Shown: positions 17,784 to 27,890 of the stretch, one piece after another
How the letters are laid out: every line of letters starts with the position of its first letter
Numbering within the stretch: the first letter of the stretch is position 1
Assembly (NCBI GenBank): GCA_019187085.1
Contig: JABARS010000019.1
Location: 1 to 64,000 of the forward strand
Length of the DNA: 64,000 nt
Direction of reading: 5' to 3'
DNA from: Pseudorhodoplanes sp.
Lineage (GTDB): Bacteria > Pseudomonadota > Alphaproteobacteria > Rhizobiales > Xanthobacteraceae
The notes under the pieces: model-generated
Told to the model about the DNA's origin: nothing
Seen by the model: only the letters and a program-made list of their open reading frames with translations
Databases searched by the model: none
Translations under genes and position numbers: made by a program

Positions 17784-18188
17784 ATGGCTCTGCTGCATTG
17801 GAAAGACCAGTATGCGACCGGCATCGAGGCCGTGGATCACGAGCATCGCGAGCTGATCGATCTCATCAACCGCCTGCATGACGAGATGCGCTCCAAGGCC
17901 TCGCAATCCTCCGCCGAGGCGTTTTTCGGAGACCTGCTAAAGGGCATTTCGGCGCACTTCGCGCTTGAGGAACGCTTCATGCGCGAGCACCGCTACCCGA
18001 TGCTGCCTCAGCACAAGGCCGATCACGAGCGGCTGCTGGATGAAATCCGCGACATCATGGACGATTTCATCGAGGGCAAAGGGCTGCAGGAAAGCTCGCT
18101 GGCGACGCGGCTCGATGCCTGGTTCTCGCGCCATTTTGAGACGCATGATTCCCACCTGCACCGGGCGCTCGGTATGCATCCGCATTGA
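17784..18188 (+). CDS. Bacteriohemerythrin
   Basis: 134 residues with the complete hemerythrin ligand set: H21 in AVDHEHREL, H58/E62 (HFALEE), H77/H81 (HKADH), H117 and D122 (HFETHD). The diiron site binds O2 and can react with NO. Its place at the end of the NO reductase-like operon suggests NO scavenging, or delivery of gas or iron in the cytoplasm. It differs clearly from the hemerythrin at 8870-9292 and is closer to the canonical family in length and spacing. Confidence 0.85.
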   Translation: MALLHWKDQYATGIEAVDHEHRELIDLINRLHDEMRSKASQSSAEAFFGDLLKGISAHFALEERFMREHRYPMLPQHKADHERLLDEIRDIMDDFIEGKGLQESSLATRLDAWFSRHFETHDSHLHRALGMHPH

Positions 18189-18254
18189 CGGCCGCTCGCG
18201 CCGGCAGATGCGGGTACGCGCCGCGGCCGCATAAGTGTGCTCGCGCCCGCCGGC

Positions 18255-18268
18255 TTGATTTTGATCAG
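18255..18268 (+). promoter_or_regulatory. FNR/Dnr box before idi
   Basis: TTGAT-TTTG-ATCAG, 9 of 10 half-site bases matching TTGAT-N4-ATCAA, centred about 64 bp before the ATG of the IPP isomerase gene. The spacing equals that of the boxes before the NOR operon and the cytochrome c gene. Confidence 0.7.
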
Positions 18269-18325
18269 GGGTGGACGGCGGACGCGGCCTAGTATCAGGC
18301 GAACGCCGCAGGATCGGAGCGTCAA

Positions 18326-18952
18326 ATGGCGGATGTGCAGGGATTGACGATGGATGCTGCTCCGGCACGCGGCCGCGCCGATACCTCGCTCGACGAGGTC
18401 GAGCTTGTCGACGACGCGGACGTGATGATCGGAACCATGGGCAAGCTCCTGGCGCACGAGCTGGGCCTGCGGCATCGCGCGGTATCCGTCCTGATCCATG
18501 ACCGGCAGAATCGCTTGCTGATCCATCGGCGTGCCGCGAACAAGTATCATTCCGGCGGCTTGTGGACGAACACCTGCTGCAGCCATCCGCGTCCCGGTGA
18601 GCCCGTGCTGCGGGCAGCCACGCGACGGCTGAAGGAGGAGATGGGGATCGATGTCGCGCTCAGCCCGCTCTTCGTAATGCAGTATCGGGCGCGGGTCTCC
18701 CGACGGCTGATCGAGAGCGAAGTGGTCCATGCTTTTAGCGGCTGTTTTGAGGGCACGCCGGAGCCGGAATCCTCGGAAGTGTCCGACTGGCGCTGGATCT
18801 CCCTGCCGGACCTGTGCGCCGATATTGACCGGCGACCGGAGCGTTACACGATCTGGTTTCGATATTTCCGCAGCCGGCATTGGCCGGCCATTTGCCAGGT
18901 GGCGGCTGCGTCCGCCGTGCGCGCTCCCGACCCGCAGGAATGCCCGGTCTGA
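18326..18952 (+). CDS. idi: Isopentenyl-diphosphate delta-isomerase, type I
   Basis: 208-residue Nudix-fold isomerase interconverting IPP and DMAPP. The active-site cysteine is in WTNTCCSHP (C84/C85, H87) and the Nudix-like metal region is ATRRLKEEMGID; the family aromatic and glutamate residues follow in the C-terminal half. Its own FNR/Dnr box puts it in the anaerobic regulon. The product feeds farnesyl-PP synthesis, which heme O synthase (cyoE, 4 kb upstream) and quinone synthesis consume. The N-terminal 35 residues are extra and poorly conserved. Confidence 0.85.
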   Translation: MADVQGLTMDAAPARGRADTSLDEVELVDDADVMIGTMGKLLAHELGLRHRAVSVLIHDRQNRLLIHRRAANKYHSGGLWTNTCCSHPRPGEPVLRAATRRLKEEMGIDVALSPLFVMQYRARVSRRLIESEVVHAFSGCFEGTPEPESSEVSDWRWISLPDLCADIDRRPERYTIWFRYFRSRHWPAICQVAAASAVRAPDPQECPV

Positions 18953-19024
18953 TCGAATGCCGCCATGCAACCGGAGCAATGTGTTACGGCGCTGGATACA
19001 TCCTGGGTGAGGGGGACTCGATGC

Positions 19025-19038
19025 TTGATGAAAATCAA
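19025..19038 (+). promoter_or_regulatory. FNR/Dnr box before the cytochrome c2 gene
   Basis: TTGAT-GAAA-ATCAA, an exact match to the Fnr consensus, centred 65 bp before the ATG at 19097. This is the best consensus box in the window. Confidence 0.8.
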
Positions 19039-19096
19039 GGCGCCGGGCGCCGAAAGGTTTGACTGATACTAATCAGCATCGAGGGAACGAAGTACG

Positions 19097-19483
19097 ATGA
19101 TGATCAGAGTCCTGACAGCCACTGCCATGCTCACTGCCGCGATCGGTACGGCGACCGCACAAGACCTTGCGGCCGGCGCGACCGCGTACAAGAAGTGCGC
19201 CGCCTGCCACGACGTTGGACCGACCGCCAAGAACAAGGTTGGTCCGGTTCTCAACGGATTGGAAGGACGTAAGTCCGGAACGATCGAAGGCTACAATTAC
19301 TCGGAAGCAAACAAGGCTTCGGGTCTGACATGGGACGAGGCAACGTTCCTTGACTACATCAAGGATCCGAAGGCCAAGATTCCGAAGACCAAGATGGTGT
19401 TTGCCGGAATCAAGACCGAAGCCGAAGCCAAGAATCTCTGGGCTTACATCAAGCAGTTCGGTCCGGACGGTCAGAAGAAGTAA
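19097..19483 (+). CDS. Cytochrome c2-type electron carrier
   Basis: 128 residues: signal peptide of about 21 residues cleaved near ATAQD, then a class I cytochrome c with heme motif CAACH and the axial methionine near the C-terminus (KTKMVFAG). The conserved GPVLNGLEGRKSG and NYSEANK blocks are typical of alphaproteobacterial c2. GAGGGA precedes the ATG. Position between the NOR and nir genes, and the perfect FNR box, suggest it is the periplasmic donor to nitrite and NO reductases. It is a close paralogue of the protein encoded at 54311-54694. Confidence 0.88.
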   Translation: MMIRVLTATAMLTAAIGTATAQDLAAGATAYKKCAACHDVGPTAKNKVGPVLNGLEGRKSGTIEGYNYSEANKASGLTWDEATFLDYIKDPKAKIPKTKMVFAGIKTEAEAKNLWAYIKQFGPDGQKK

Positions 19484-19559
19484 TCTGCCGGGCGTTCGCG
19501 CCGCGAGTGGCGCAGCTCCGACGGCAGTTCATAGCGAAAATAACGGCGGCGCTATGCCG

Positions 19560-20534
19560 TCACGCGAGCGGCAGCCATTGCCGCTCGTTGCCGTTCTGGC
19601 CGGTGACGATGGCCGTCGCATCGGGAAAGTGCTCAAGCGTGGCGGAGATTTCCCGCTCCGCGGCAGCATAAAGCGCGGTCGAGAGAGCGTCGGCGACCGC
19701 TGCCGACGGATGATGTACCGTCACGCGCCGCCACAGATTTGCACTTTGCCCGCTGTGCGGATCGAAAAGATGGTGCGCCGCGCCTGCGGCTCCGAATACG
19801 CAGCCCGAGCCTTCCGATGTTGCAAGCGCGCCCTCAATCAAGGGGAGGGACGGAGCATCCTTACGTGCGATGAGCCATGCGCCGCCATCGCGCTGCGGCC
19901 CAAGCGCGCGCTGCTCCCCAAGATCGACCAGCACGTGGCGCAGGCCCCGTCGATACAGAAGCTCGGCGATGCGGTCTGTGACATAGCCCTGGCCCAGACC
20001 GTTCAGGGTGATCCGCTGGCCGTCGGCAAGGCTGATTGCCGCCGCGGACAGGGAAATCCGGCGCCAGTCCACGAGACGCCGTGCCGCCGCGCGCCTTTTA
20101 TCCGACAGCGCTCCTGCGTTCGGCGCAGCGGCAAACCAGTCGGCATGCGCTTCCCATAAAGCCTGGACAGTCGGATCGAACAGGCCGCCGCTCGCACGGG
20201 CTGTCGCGAGTGCCAGCGCCAACGCCGCACGCATATTGCCGCTCGGACGCTCCAGATGACCGGTCTTGTTCAGGCGACTGATCTCCGAATCGTCGCGGAA
20301 CAGGCTCAGCGCGCCTTCGAGCCGTTCGATTTCGTCGGATACGAGCGGCACCAGCGAGCGCGCGAAATCCGGCTCGATCCCGCCAAAGAGAATCCGCGCC
20401 TCCGCGCCCATCGCGAGGCCATGCCATTCATAGGCCGCGGCACGTCTTGGACCGGCGAGGTCGGCGAGGCATCCGGCCGCGGTCGCAGCGAAGATGGCAA
20501 GGGCACGCCGGCGCGTGGGGCGGTCAGCGGACAT
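19560..20534 (-). CDS. nirX: FAD:protein FMN transferase (ApbE family), NirX
   Basis: 324-residue ApbE-type flavin transferase with a twin-arginine-like N-terminus (TRRRALAIF) for periplasmic export. Family marks include the segment LNGLGQGYVTDRIAELL, the DLGEQRALG strand and the metal-site region near DALSTALY. It attaches FMN to a threonine of the partner membrane protein. Its start overlaps the end of nirI by 11 bp, the arrangement known for nirIX/nosRX pairs in Paracoccus, so NirI is the expected substrate. Confidence 0.85.
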   Translation of the reverse strand: MSADRPTRRRALAIFAATAAGCLADLAGPRRAAAYEWHGLAMGAEARILFGGIEPDFARSLVPLVSDEIERLEGALSLFRDDSEISRLNKTGHLERPSGNMRAALALALATARASGGLFDPTVQALWEAHADWFAAAPNAGALSDKRRAAARRLVDWRRISLSAAAISLADGQRITLNGLGQGYVTDRIAELLYRRGLRHVLVDLGEQRALGPQRDGGAWLIARKDAPSLPLIEGALATSEGSGCVFGAAGAAHHLFDPHSGQSANLWRRVTVHHPSAAVADALSTALYAAAEREISATLEHFPDATAIVTGQNGNERQWLPLA

Positions 20535-22716
20535 TGGGATTTCCTCCCGGTGCGGCGGTGCCTGCCACCGTCACCGGCGCCGTGTCGTAGCCACGGCGGC
20601 GCTCGGCGCGCTTCTTCAGGTGCAGGCAGGTCGCGGGGTCGAAATAATTGGCCTGGCATTTGAGGCAATAGACGCATTCGTTCGGGTTGATAGCGCCGAG
20701 CGGGTGAATTGCCTGGGCGGTGCATTGCCGCGCGCAGACATGACACTCGGCCCCGCATTCGCGGTAGCGCTTGAGCCATTCGAACATGCGCATGCGGGCC
20801 GGGATTGCGAGGGCGGCGCCGAGCGGACACAGATAACGGCAATAGAAGCGCTCGATAAACAGACCAACGAAGAGCAGCGCGGCGGCGTAGGCCACGAAGT
20901 GCCAGTCGCGCATGAATTTCATCGTGATCGCGGTCTTGAAGGGCTCGACTTCGGCCAGCCCGAACGCCGCCATGATCGAATTGAGCGATACGGCGAGGAT
21001 GACGAGGAAGAAGACATATTTGATCATCCACAGCCGCTCATGCACGCCGAACGGAATGGCGATCTGTTTGATGCCGAGCCGCTGCGCGATCGTATTGATC
21101 AACTCCTGCAGCGCGCCGAACGGGCACAGCCAGCCGCAGAACACACCGCGTCCCCAGAACAGCAGGCTCATCGCAACAAAGCCCCACAATATGAAGACCA
21201 GCGGATCGAGCAGGAAAAGCTCCCAGCGGAATCCGGACAGCAGGGCGTGGATGAAGGTCAGAACATTTACGATCGATAATTGCGCATTTGCGATCAGACC
21301 CAGGAACACAAACGTCATGACGAGATAGCCGGTACGCAGCGCATGATAGGCTGGCCGGTATTTCGATGCCGCGTTCTGGAAGACGAGAATGCCGGCAAGG
21401 CCAGACAGCATCACGATGAGCACGCCAATCTCGATCGCGCGTCTTTGCCAGATCTCCTGCCACAGGGGGGCCTGACGCAGATCGGCGCTTATCCCCGAAG
21501 CATCGGGTCGCTTTGCCTCGTTCGCCTGTGGCGTCTGCCGCGATACGACGTAGCGGCCGGGAACCTGATAGGATAGCGAAACTTTGGCTGTTGTGACCGG
21601 AGTGTGCGGGTCGGCGCTGAGCCACAGGTCGAGCCGGAACGGTTCACCCGACTCGAAGCCGGTGGAACGCGGGATTCGGAATACCGCGATTTCGCGGAAT
21701 TCCGGAGCGGCAGCGGCCTGGAAGCGCTCGAGGCCGGTGTGCATTTCCGTGCGCAGCGCAACGGTGCGTTCCCCCTGGACCAGCTCAATGCGATCGAACA
21801 CCCCGGAGCGGCGCCAGGTTGTGCCCTTGAAGGAATAAAGCCCCGAAGCGGCGATCGCGACGAGATCGTCGTCGGGACCGATCTGCGCCAGTTGCGACTC
21901 ATACATGCGCCGTCCAAACAGGCTCTCGCCCACCGGCGGGGGTGTGGCGAGCGCAAGCCAGAGGTCGATGAACGGCTTGTCCGGCTCAAGCTCGCGCGTA
22001 CCGAGCATTTGCGCCGCCTCCCCGCGCGAGACGAGCAGGCGGCGGACGCTGCCTTCCGCGGCAAGCTCGGGCCAACTCATGATCTGGCGCGTCTCTCGGT
22101 CAAGCCGCGGGCGCGCGTCCGACGCGGCCATACGTGTACGCAGCACCGCGCGCGCCGAGCGCAGGATCGCGTCATGGATCACGGTGCTGGTAACGGTTGC
22201 CCCGGCAACCGCATGGGGTCGGCTGCCGGGGCCCGACGTTCGCAAGCCTGAGCCGGAACGAACGTCATATCCTCTGAAGTTTGCGACATAAGCGATCAAG
22301 GCTTCGCGCGGAATGCCGATGACGAGGATGGGCTCCTCATGGGCAACGATGCGCGCGCCCGCAATGACGCCGTCGGGCGTGACGACGGTGATGATATCGA
22401 GCGGGCGTCCCGAATACCCGACCGAGCCTGAAACATCGCGCGTTGAGAACGCGTATCCCAGCAGGTTGCCGTTTTGAGATCGCACGGCGGCCGCCGGCGG
22501 CTGGCCAGATGCGGTTTCGACAACGACAGACTCTTGCGAGGAGAAGAATTCCGCTGCGATCGACAGATCGCCCGCTGAGGAAATGTCCGACAGTACCACC
22601 GCCGCCGCGAGCACGACGAAAAGTCGGATGCTGCATTTCGCTCGCGCTGAAAGAATCCTGCGCAACGCTGTCGGCCGTCTGAGGGTCGGTGATGCACGTA
22701 AACAAGAATTGTGCAC
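20524..22716 (-). CDS. nirI: NosR/NirI-family membrane flavo-iron-sulfur protein
   Basis: 730 residues. After a signal/membrane segment (about 27-47) comes a periplasmic FMN-binding domain with the flavinylation motif AGATVTS (T174 the likely acceptor). Several transmembrane helices with CGWLCP and CRYLCP motifs follow, then a C-terminal double [4Fe-4S] ferredoxin domain (CGAECHVCARQC and CVYCLKCQ). NirI is needed for expression of, or electron supply to, cytochrome cd1 nitrite reductase. The GTG start has AAGGAGG close upstream. It is divergent from nirS; the shared FNR box lies only about 15 bp from this start. Confidence 0.87.
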   Translation of the reverse strand: MHNSCLRASPTLRRPTALRRILSARAKCSIRLFVVLAAAVVLSDISSAGDLSIAAEFFSSQESVVVETASGQPPAAAVRSQNGNLLGYAFSTRDVSGSVGYSGRPLDIITVVTPDGVIAGARIVAHEEPILVIGIPREALIAYVANFRGYDVRSGSGLRTSGPGSRPHAVAGATVTSTVIHDAILRSARAVLRTRMAASDARPRLDRETRQIMSWPELAAEGSVRRLLVSRGEAAQMLGTRELEPDKPFIDLWLALATPPPVGESLFGRRMYESQLAQIGPDDDLVAIAASGLYSFKGTTWRRSGVFDRIELVQGERTVALRTEMHTGLERFQAAAAPEFREIAVFRIPRSTGFESGEPFRLDLWLSADPHTPVTTAKVSLSYQVPGRYVVSRQTPQANEAKRPDASGISADLRQAPLWQEIWQRRAIEIGVLIVMLSGLAGILVFQNAASKYRPAYHALRTGYLVMTFVFLGLIANAQLSIVNVLTFIHALLSGFRWELFLLDPLVFILWGFVAMSLLFWGRGVFCGWLCPFGALQELINTIAQRLGIKQIAIPFGVHERLWMIKYVFFLVILAVSLNSIMAAFGLAEVEPFKTAITMKFMRDWHFVAYAAALLFVGLFIERFYCRYLCPLGAALAIPARMRMFEWLKRYRECGAECHVCARQCTAQAIHPLGAINPNECVYCLKCQANYFDPATCLHLKKRAERRRGYDTAPVTVAGTAAPGGNPNVR

Positions 22717-22724
22717 CGCCCTCC

Positions 22725-22738
22725 TTGACGAAAGTCAA
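22725..22738 (+). promoter_or_regulatory. FNR/Dnr box in the nirI-nirS intergenic region
   Basis: TTGAC-GAAA-GTCAA, a perfect palindromic Dnr-type site. It is centred 76 bp before nirS, giving a predicted leader of about 35 nt. It is too close to the nirI start codon to act as a -41.5 site for that gene, so it probably serves nirS. Confidence 0.8.
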
Positions 22739-22741
22739 TGA

Positions 22742-24580
<1,839 letters not shown>

Positions 24581-24590
24581 TCGAACGTCG

Positions 24591-24618
24591 GCGCGGCGCG
24601 GGGAAACCTGCGCCGCGC
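24591..24618 (+). terminator. Stem-loop between nirS and nirE
   Basis: Perfect 9-bp inverted repeat GCGCGGCGC / GCGCCGCGC with a 10-nt loop, starting 11 bp after the nirS stop and followed by a short TTTC. No promoter is evident before nirE, so it is more likely a partial terminator or mRNA-stabilising hairpin than the operon end. Confidence 0.6.
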
Positions 24619-24654
24619 TTTCGCAACCAACCTCGAGTGGGAGGGATCAGTGCG

Positions 24655-25434
24655 ATGAGCGTCGGCAAGGTCTATCTGGTCGGTGCCGGTCCGGGCGATC
24701 CGGAGCTCCTTACGCTCAAGGCGATGCGTGCAATCGCATCGGCAGACATCATCGTTTACGATTTGTTGGTGCCGGCCGAGATCGTGTCGCTTGCCCCGAA
24801 GGGCGCCGCCCGCATCGATGTCGGCAAGAAAGCGGGTCACCATCCGGTGCCACAGGCCGAAATCAACCGCTTGCTTGTTCGTCTTGCGCGTCTGGGGCGC
24901 ACGGTGGTGCGCCTGAAGGGCGGGGATCCGTTCATTTTCGGCCGCGGCTGTGAAGAAGCAAACGAGCTTGAAAAAGCCGGCATTTCTTATGAAGTCATTC
25001 CGGGTATCACCGCGGCGCAAGGTTGCGCGGCCGCCGCGCGCGTGCCGCTCACGCATCGCGGTCTTGCGACCGGCGTGCGTTACGTGACCGGCCATTGCCG
25101 CGCGAATGCGCCGCTCGATCTGGACTGGGCCAGTCTGGCCGATCCCGGCACCACGCTTGTGGTCTATATGGGAATGGCCAACATCGAAGAGATCGCGCGC
25201 GAGCTGATCCGTCACGGGTTGCCGGGCGACACGCCCGCAATTGCGGTATGTCAAGGCACGACGCCGCGCGAGCAGCGAGTCTATTCTTCACTTGTCGAAC
25301 TGCCGGCAGTGGCGCGGGCAGCACGCTTCGACGGTCCGGTACTCTTCATCATCGGACGGGTCGCGGCGATGGCCAAGCAGGATGACAGGACGGACAATGC
25401 GTGCGAACAGCTCGATATGGCGGTGGTGGCCTAG
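24655..25434 (+). CDS. nirE: Uroporphyrinogen-III C-methyltransferase (heme d1 pathway)
   Basis: 259-residue SAM-dependent methyltransferase of the SUMT type: VGAGPGDPELLT at the N-terminus, VVRLKGGDPFIFGRG in the middle, VIPGITAAQGCAA and the C-terminal VAMAKQ region. It makes precorrin-2, the first dedicated step to siroheme and heme d1. Start at the ATG at 24655 with GGGAGG upstream. It overlaps nirC by 38 bp. Placed directly after nirS, as in Paracoccus-type nir clusters, hence nirE rather than cobA. Confidence 0.92.
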   Translation: MSVGKVYLVGAGPGDPELLTLKAMRAIASADIIVYDLLVPAEIVSLAPKGAARIDVGKKAGHHPVPQAEINRLLVRLARLGRTVVRLKGGDPFIFGRGCEEANELEKAGISYEVIPGITAAQGCAAAARVPLTHRGLATGVRYVTGHCRANAPLDLDWASLADPGTTLVVYMGMANIEEIARELIRHGLPGDTPAIAVCQGTTPREQRVYSSLVELPAVARAARFDGPVLFIIGRVAAMAKQDDRTDNACEQLDMAVVA

Positions 25435-25735
25435 CGCCATCCTGACGTTCGGCCTCGCCGTCGCTCCGGCCGCTGCCTCGGAACGCCCCCTCGATCCGGA
25501 AAAGCTTGGGCACCTGGTGCGCCAGGACTGTGGCGGCTGTCACGGGCTGACGCTCAAAGGCGGACTCGGAAAGCCGCTGACCGCCGAGCATCTTGAACAA
25601 TGGAGCCGCGATCAGCTCGCCTTCATCATCCTCAACGGCGTGCCCGGTACCCCGATGCCCGGCTGGCGCGCCTTGATGAGCGAGGACGAGGCGCGCTGGA
25701 TTGCCGATGTGCTTAAGCGGGGAACCCTGCGATGA
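25397..25735 (+). CDS. nirC: Cytochrome c55x-like small cytochrome c, NirC
   Basis: 112 residues: N-terminal signal peptide (about 1-28, ending APAAAS) and a short class I cytochrome c with CGGCH and an axial-ligand candidate methionine in PGTPMPGW. NirC is a periplasmic electron carrier in the cd1 locus, implicated as donor to NirS or in the last step of heme d1 formation. It overlaps nirE by 38 bp and nirF by 4 bp, so translation is coupled. Confidence 0.88.
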   Translation: MRANSSIWRWWPSAILTFGLAVAPAAASERPLDPEKLGHLVRQDCGGCHGLTLKGGLGKPLTAEHLEQWSRDQLAFIILNGVPGTPMPGWRALMSEDEARWIADVLKRGTLR

Positions 25736-26904
25736 CGCGATGGTTTTCCGCCTTGCTGGTCTGCGTAGCAATGGTCGCGTCCGCGTCGGCTGCCGAGGTT
25801 CGCGGCACCGGCGCGATTGGTGTCGTGATCGAGCGCGCCTCCGGCTCCGTCCTGCTCGTCGATACGGTCGCGCGCGCGAGCATCGGGCGAGTGGAGCAGC
25901 TTGGCGACCTTTCTCATGCGTCGGTCGTGTTCTCGCCGGACCAGCGCCATGCCTTCGTGTTCGGGCGGGACGGCGGGCTGAGCAAGATCGATCTTCTGGC
26001 CGGGGCGCTCGTGCAGCGCATCGTGCAGGGAGGCAACGCGATCGGCGGCGCGATCTCCGACGACGGCGCGTTGATTGCCGTGTCGAACTACGAGCCGGGC
26101 GGCGTGCGGGTTTTCGATGCGCGCACGCTGTCGCAGGTCGCCGATATTCCCGCGCTCGGTCCCGATGGCCGCGCCTCGAAAACGGTCGGCCTCGTCGATT
26201 TGCCAGGGCGGCGTTTCATGTACGCGCTCTACGATGCCGGCGAGATTTGGATGGCGGATTTCTCGGGCAAGGGGGCGCCGCGCGTCGAGAAGCTGCCCGG
26301 TATCGGCAAGCTGCCGTACGACGGAAACGTGACGCCAGACGGGCGGCATTATCTTGCGGGCCTGTTCGGCGAGGACGGCGTCGTGCATGTCGACCTCTGG
26401 CAGGAACCGTTGCGCGCGCGCCGCATTCTCGACAATTACGGACGTGGGGAGGAACGGCTGCCCGTCTACAAGATGCCGCATCTCGAAGGCTGGGGTTCGG
26501 CCGGCGACGTCATGCTGCTCCCGGCGATCGGCCGCCACGAGCTGATCGCGGTCGACAAGCAGGATTTCCGCGAGGTTGCACGCATTCCTACCTACGGCCA
26601 GCCGGTCTTTGCGGTCGTGCGGCCCGGTGGCCGGCATGTCTGGATTAATTTCGCCCATCCGCTGAACGACACCGTCGACGTGATCGATACGATGACGATG
26701 AAAGTCGTCCATCGTTTCAAGCCGGGTCCGGCGGTCCTGCATATGGAATTCACCGCGCGCGGCCATGAGGTATGGGTATCGGTCCGCGATGCGAACCGGG
26801 TGCAGATTTACGATGCCGCGACCTTTGCGAAGAAAGCCGAGATCGAGGCGAAAGCGCCGTCCGGCATCTTCTTCACGGCGCGTGCGACAAGGATTGGCCA
26901 GTGA
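25732..26904 (+). CDS. nirF: Heme d1 biosynthesis protein NirF
   Basis: 390-residue d1-propeller protein with a clear N-terminal signal peptide (residues 1-20, ending ASASAAE), so it acts in the periplasm. The repeated YVTN-like blades (for example FSPDQRHAFVFGRDG and VSNYEPGGVRVFDAR) resemble the NirS d1 domain, but there is no cytochrome c domain. It removes propionate side chains to give dihydro-heme d1 precursors. It overlaps nirC by 4 bp and the nirDL gene by 4 bp. Confidence 0.9.
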   Translation: MTRWFSALLVCVAMVASASAAEVRGTGAIGVVIERASGSVLLVDTVARASIGRVEQLGDLSHASVVFSPDQRHAFVFGRDGGLSKIDLLAGALVQRIVQGGNAIGGAISDDGALIAVSNYEPGGVRVFDARTLSQVADIPALGPDGRASKTVGLVDLPGRRFMYALYDAGEIWMADFSGKGAPRVEKLPGIGKLPYDGNVTPDGRHYLAGLFGEDGVVHVDLWQEPLRARRILDNYGRGEERLPVYKMPHLEGWGSAGDVMLLPAIGRHELIAVDKQDFREVARIPTYGQPVFAVVRPGGRHVWINFAHPLNDTVDVIDTMTMKVVHRFKPGPAVLHMEFTARGHEVWVSVRDANRVQIYDAATFAKKAEIEAKAPSGIFFTARATRIGQ

Positions 26905-27890
26905 TCCCGAGCGCGCAGGAACTGGCGCTGATCGACCGCTGGCAGCGGGATTTTCCGCTGGTCGAGCGTCCCTTCGCTGCGGCCGGCGCGCCGCTCGGGC
27001 TCGACGAGACGGAAACGGTGGATACCTTCCGCCAGTTGCAGGCGGCCGGCGTGATATCGCGCATCGGTGCCGTGATCGCGCCGCGCACGGTCGGCGCCAG
27101 TACGCTCGCGGCGATGCAGGTTCCGCCCGAACGGTTTGAGGCGGTCGCCGCGCTGATCAATGCCGAGCCGGGCGTTAATCATAATTATGAGCGTACTCAC
27201 GCCTTCAATCTCTGGTTCGTGGTGACCGGTCCCGATTCCGATGCGGTGAAGGCGACGCTTGACCGGATATCGAAGGCGACGGCGCTTGCCGTCATCGATC
27301 TGCCACTAGTGAGCGCCTATCATATCGATCTCGGATTTTCGCTTTCCGGTGAGCGCCGGCGTGACGACGAGGCGCGCGGTGCCGCCGCCGCCGGTGCACC
27401 CGATGTCCTCGACCGCACGCTCCTCGCTGCAATCGAGGAGGGGCTGCCGTTCGTCGCGCGACCCTACAGTGACGTCGCCGGGCGGATCGGCATTGCGGAA
27501 AGCGATCTGATCGGGCGGCTGCAACGATTGCTCGCATCGGGGGTCGTCAGTCGGCTCGGTTGCGTCGTACGCCATCGTGCTCTCGGCTATACGGCAAACG
27601 CAATGGCGGTCTGGGATCTGCCGGACGAACGAATCGATGCGATTGCCGCGGCGTTTGCCCGCGATCCGCGTGTCAGCCTGTGCTACCGGCGTCCACGCCG
27701 CCTGCCGGACTGGCCATTCAATCTTTTCTGCATGGTTCACGCCCGCACGCGCGCGGAAGCGCATATCGTCATTGATGCGCTCAATCGCTCGGCCGCGACG
27801 CAGGATTATGCCCAGCATGTCCTGTTTTCGACGCGCTGCTTCAAGCAGCGCGGCGCTTCCTATTTTCACGGCACGGGAGGGCTGCATTGA
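26901..27890 (+). CDS. nirDL: Siroheme decarboxylase, fused NirD-NirL
   Basis: 329 residues made of two Lrp/AsnC-like siroheme decarboxylase halves: NirD-like (about 1-150, with HNYERTHAFNLWFV) and NirL-like (about 165-325, with YRRPRRLPDWPFNLFCMVH). The complex converts siroheme to didecarboxysiroheme in heme d1 synthesis. NirD and NirL are separate in some species and fused in others such as Paracoccus. The start is a GTG overlapping the nirF stop (GTGA); no ATG is available close by. Confidence 0.87.
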   Translation: MIPSAQELALIDRWQRDFPLVERPFAAAGAPLGLDETETVDTFRQLQAAGVISRIGAVIAPRTVGASTLAAMQVPPERFEAVAALINAEPGVNHNYERTHAFNLWFVVTGPDSDAVKATLDRISKATALAVIDLPLVSAYHIDLGFSLSGERRRDDEARGAAAAGAPDVLDRTLLAAIEEGLPFVARPYSDVAGRIGIAESDLIGRLQRLLASGVVSRLGCVVRHRALGYTANAMAVWDLPDERIDAIAAAFARDPRVSLCYRRPRRLPDWPFNLFCMVHARTRAEAHIVIDALNRSAATQDYAQHVLFSTRCFKQRGASYFHGTGGLH

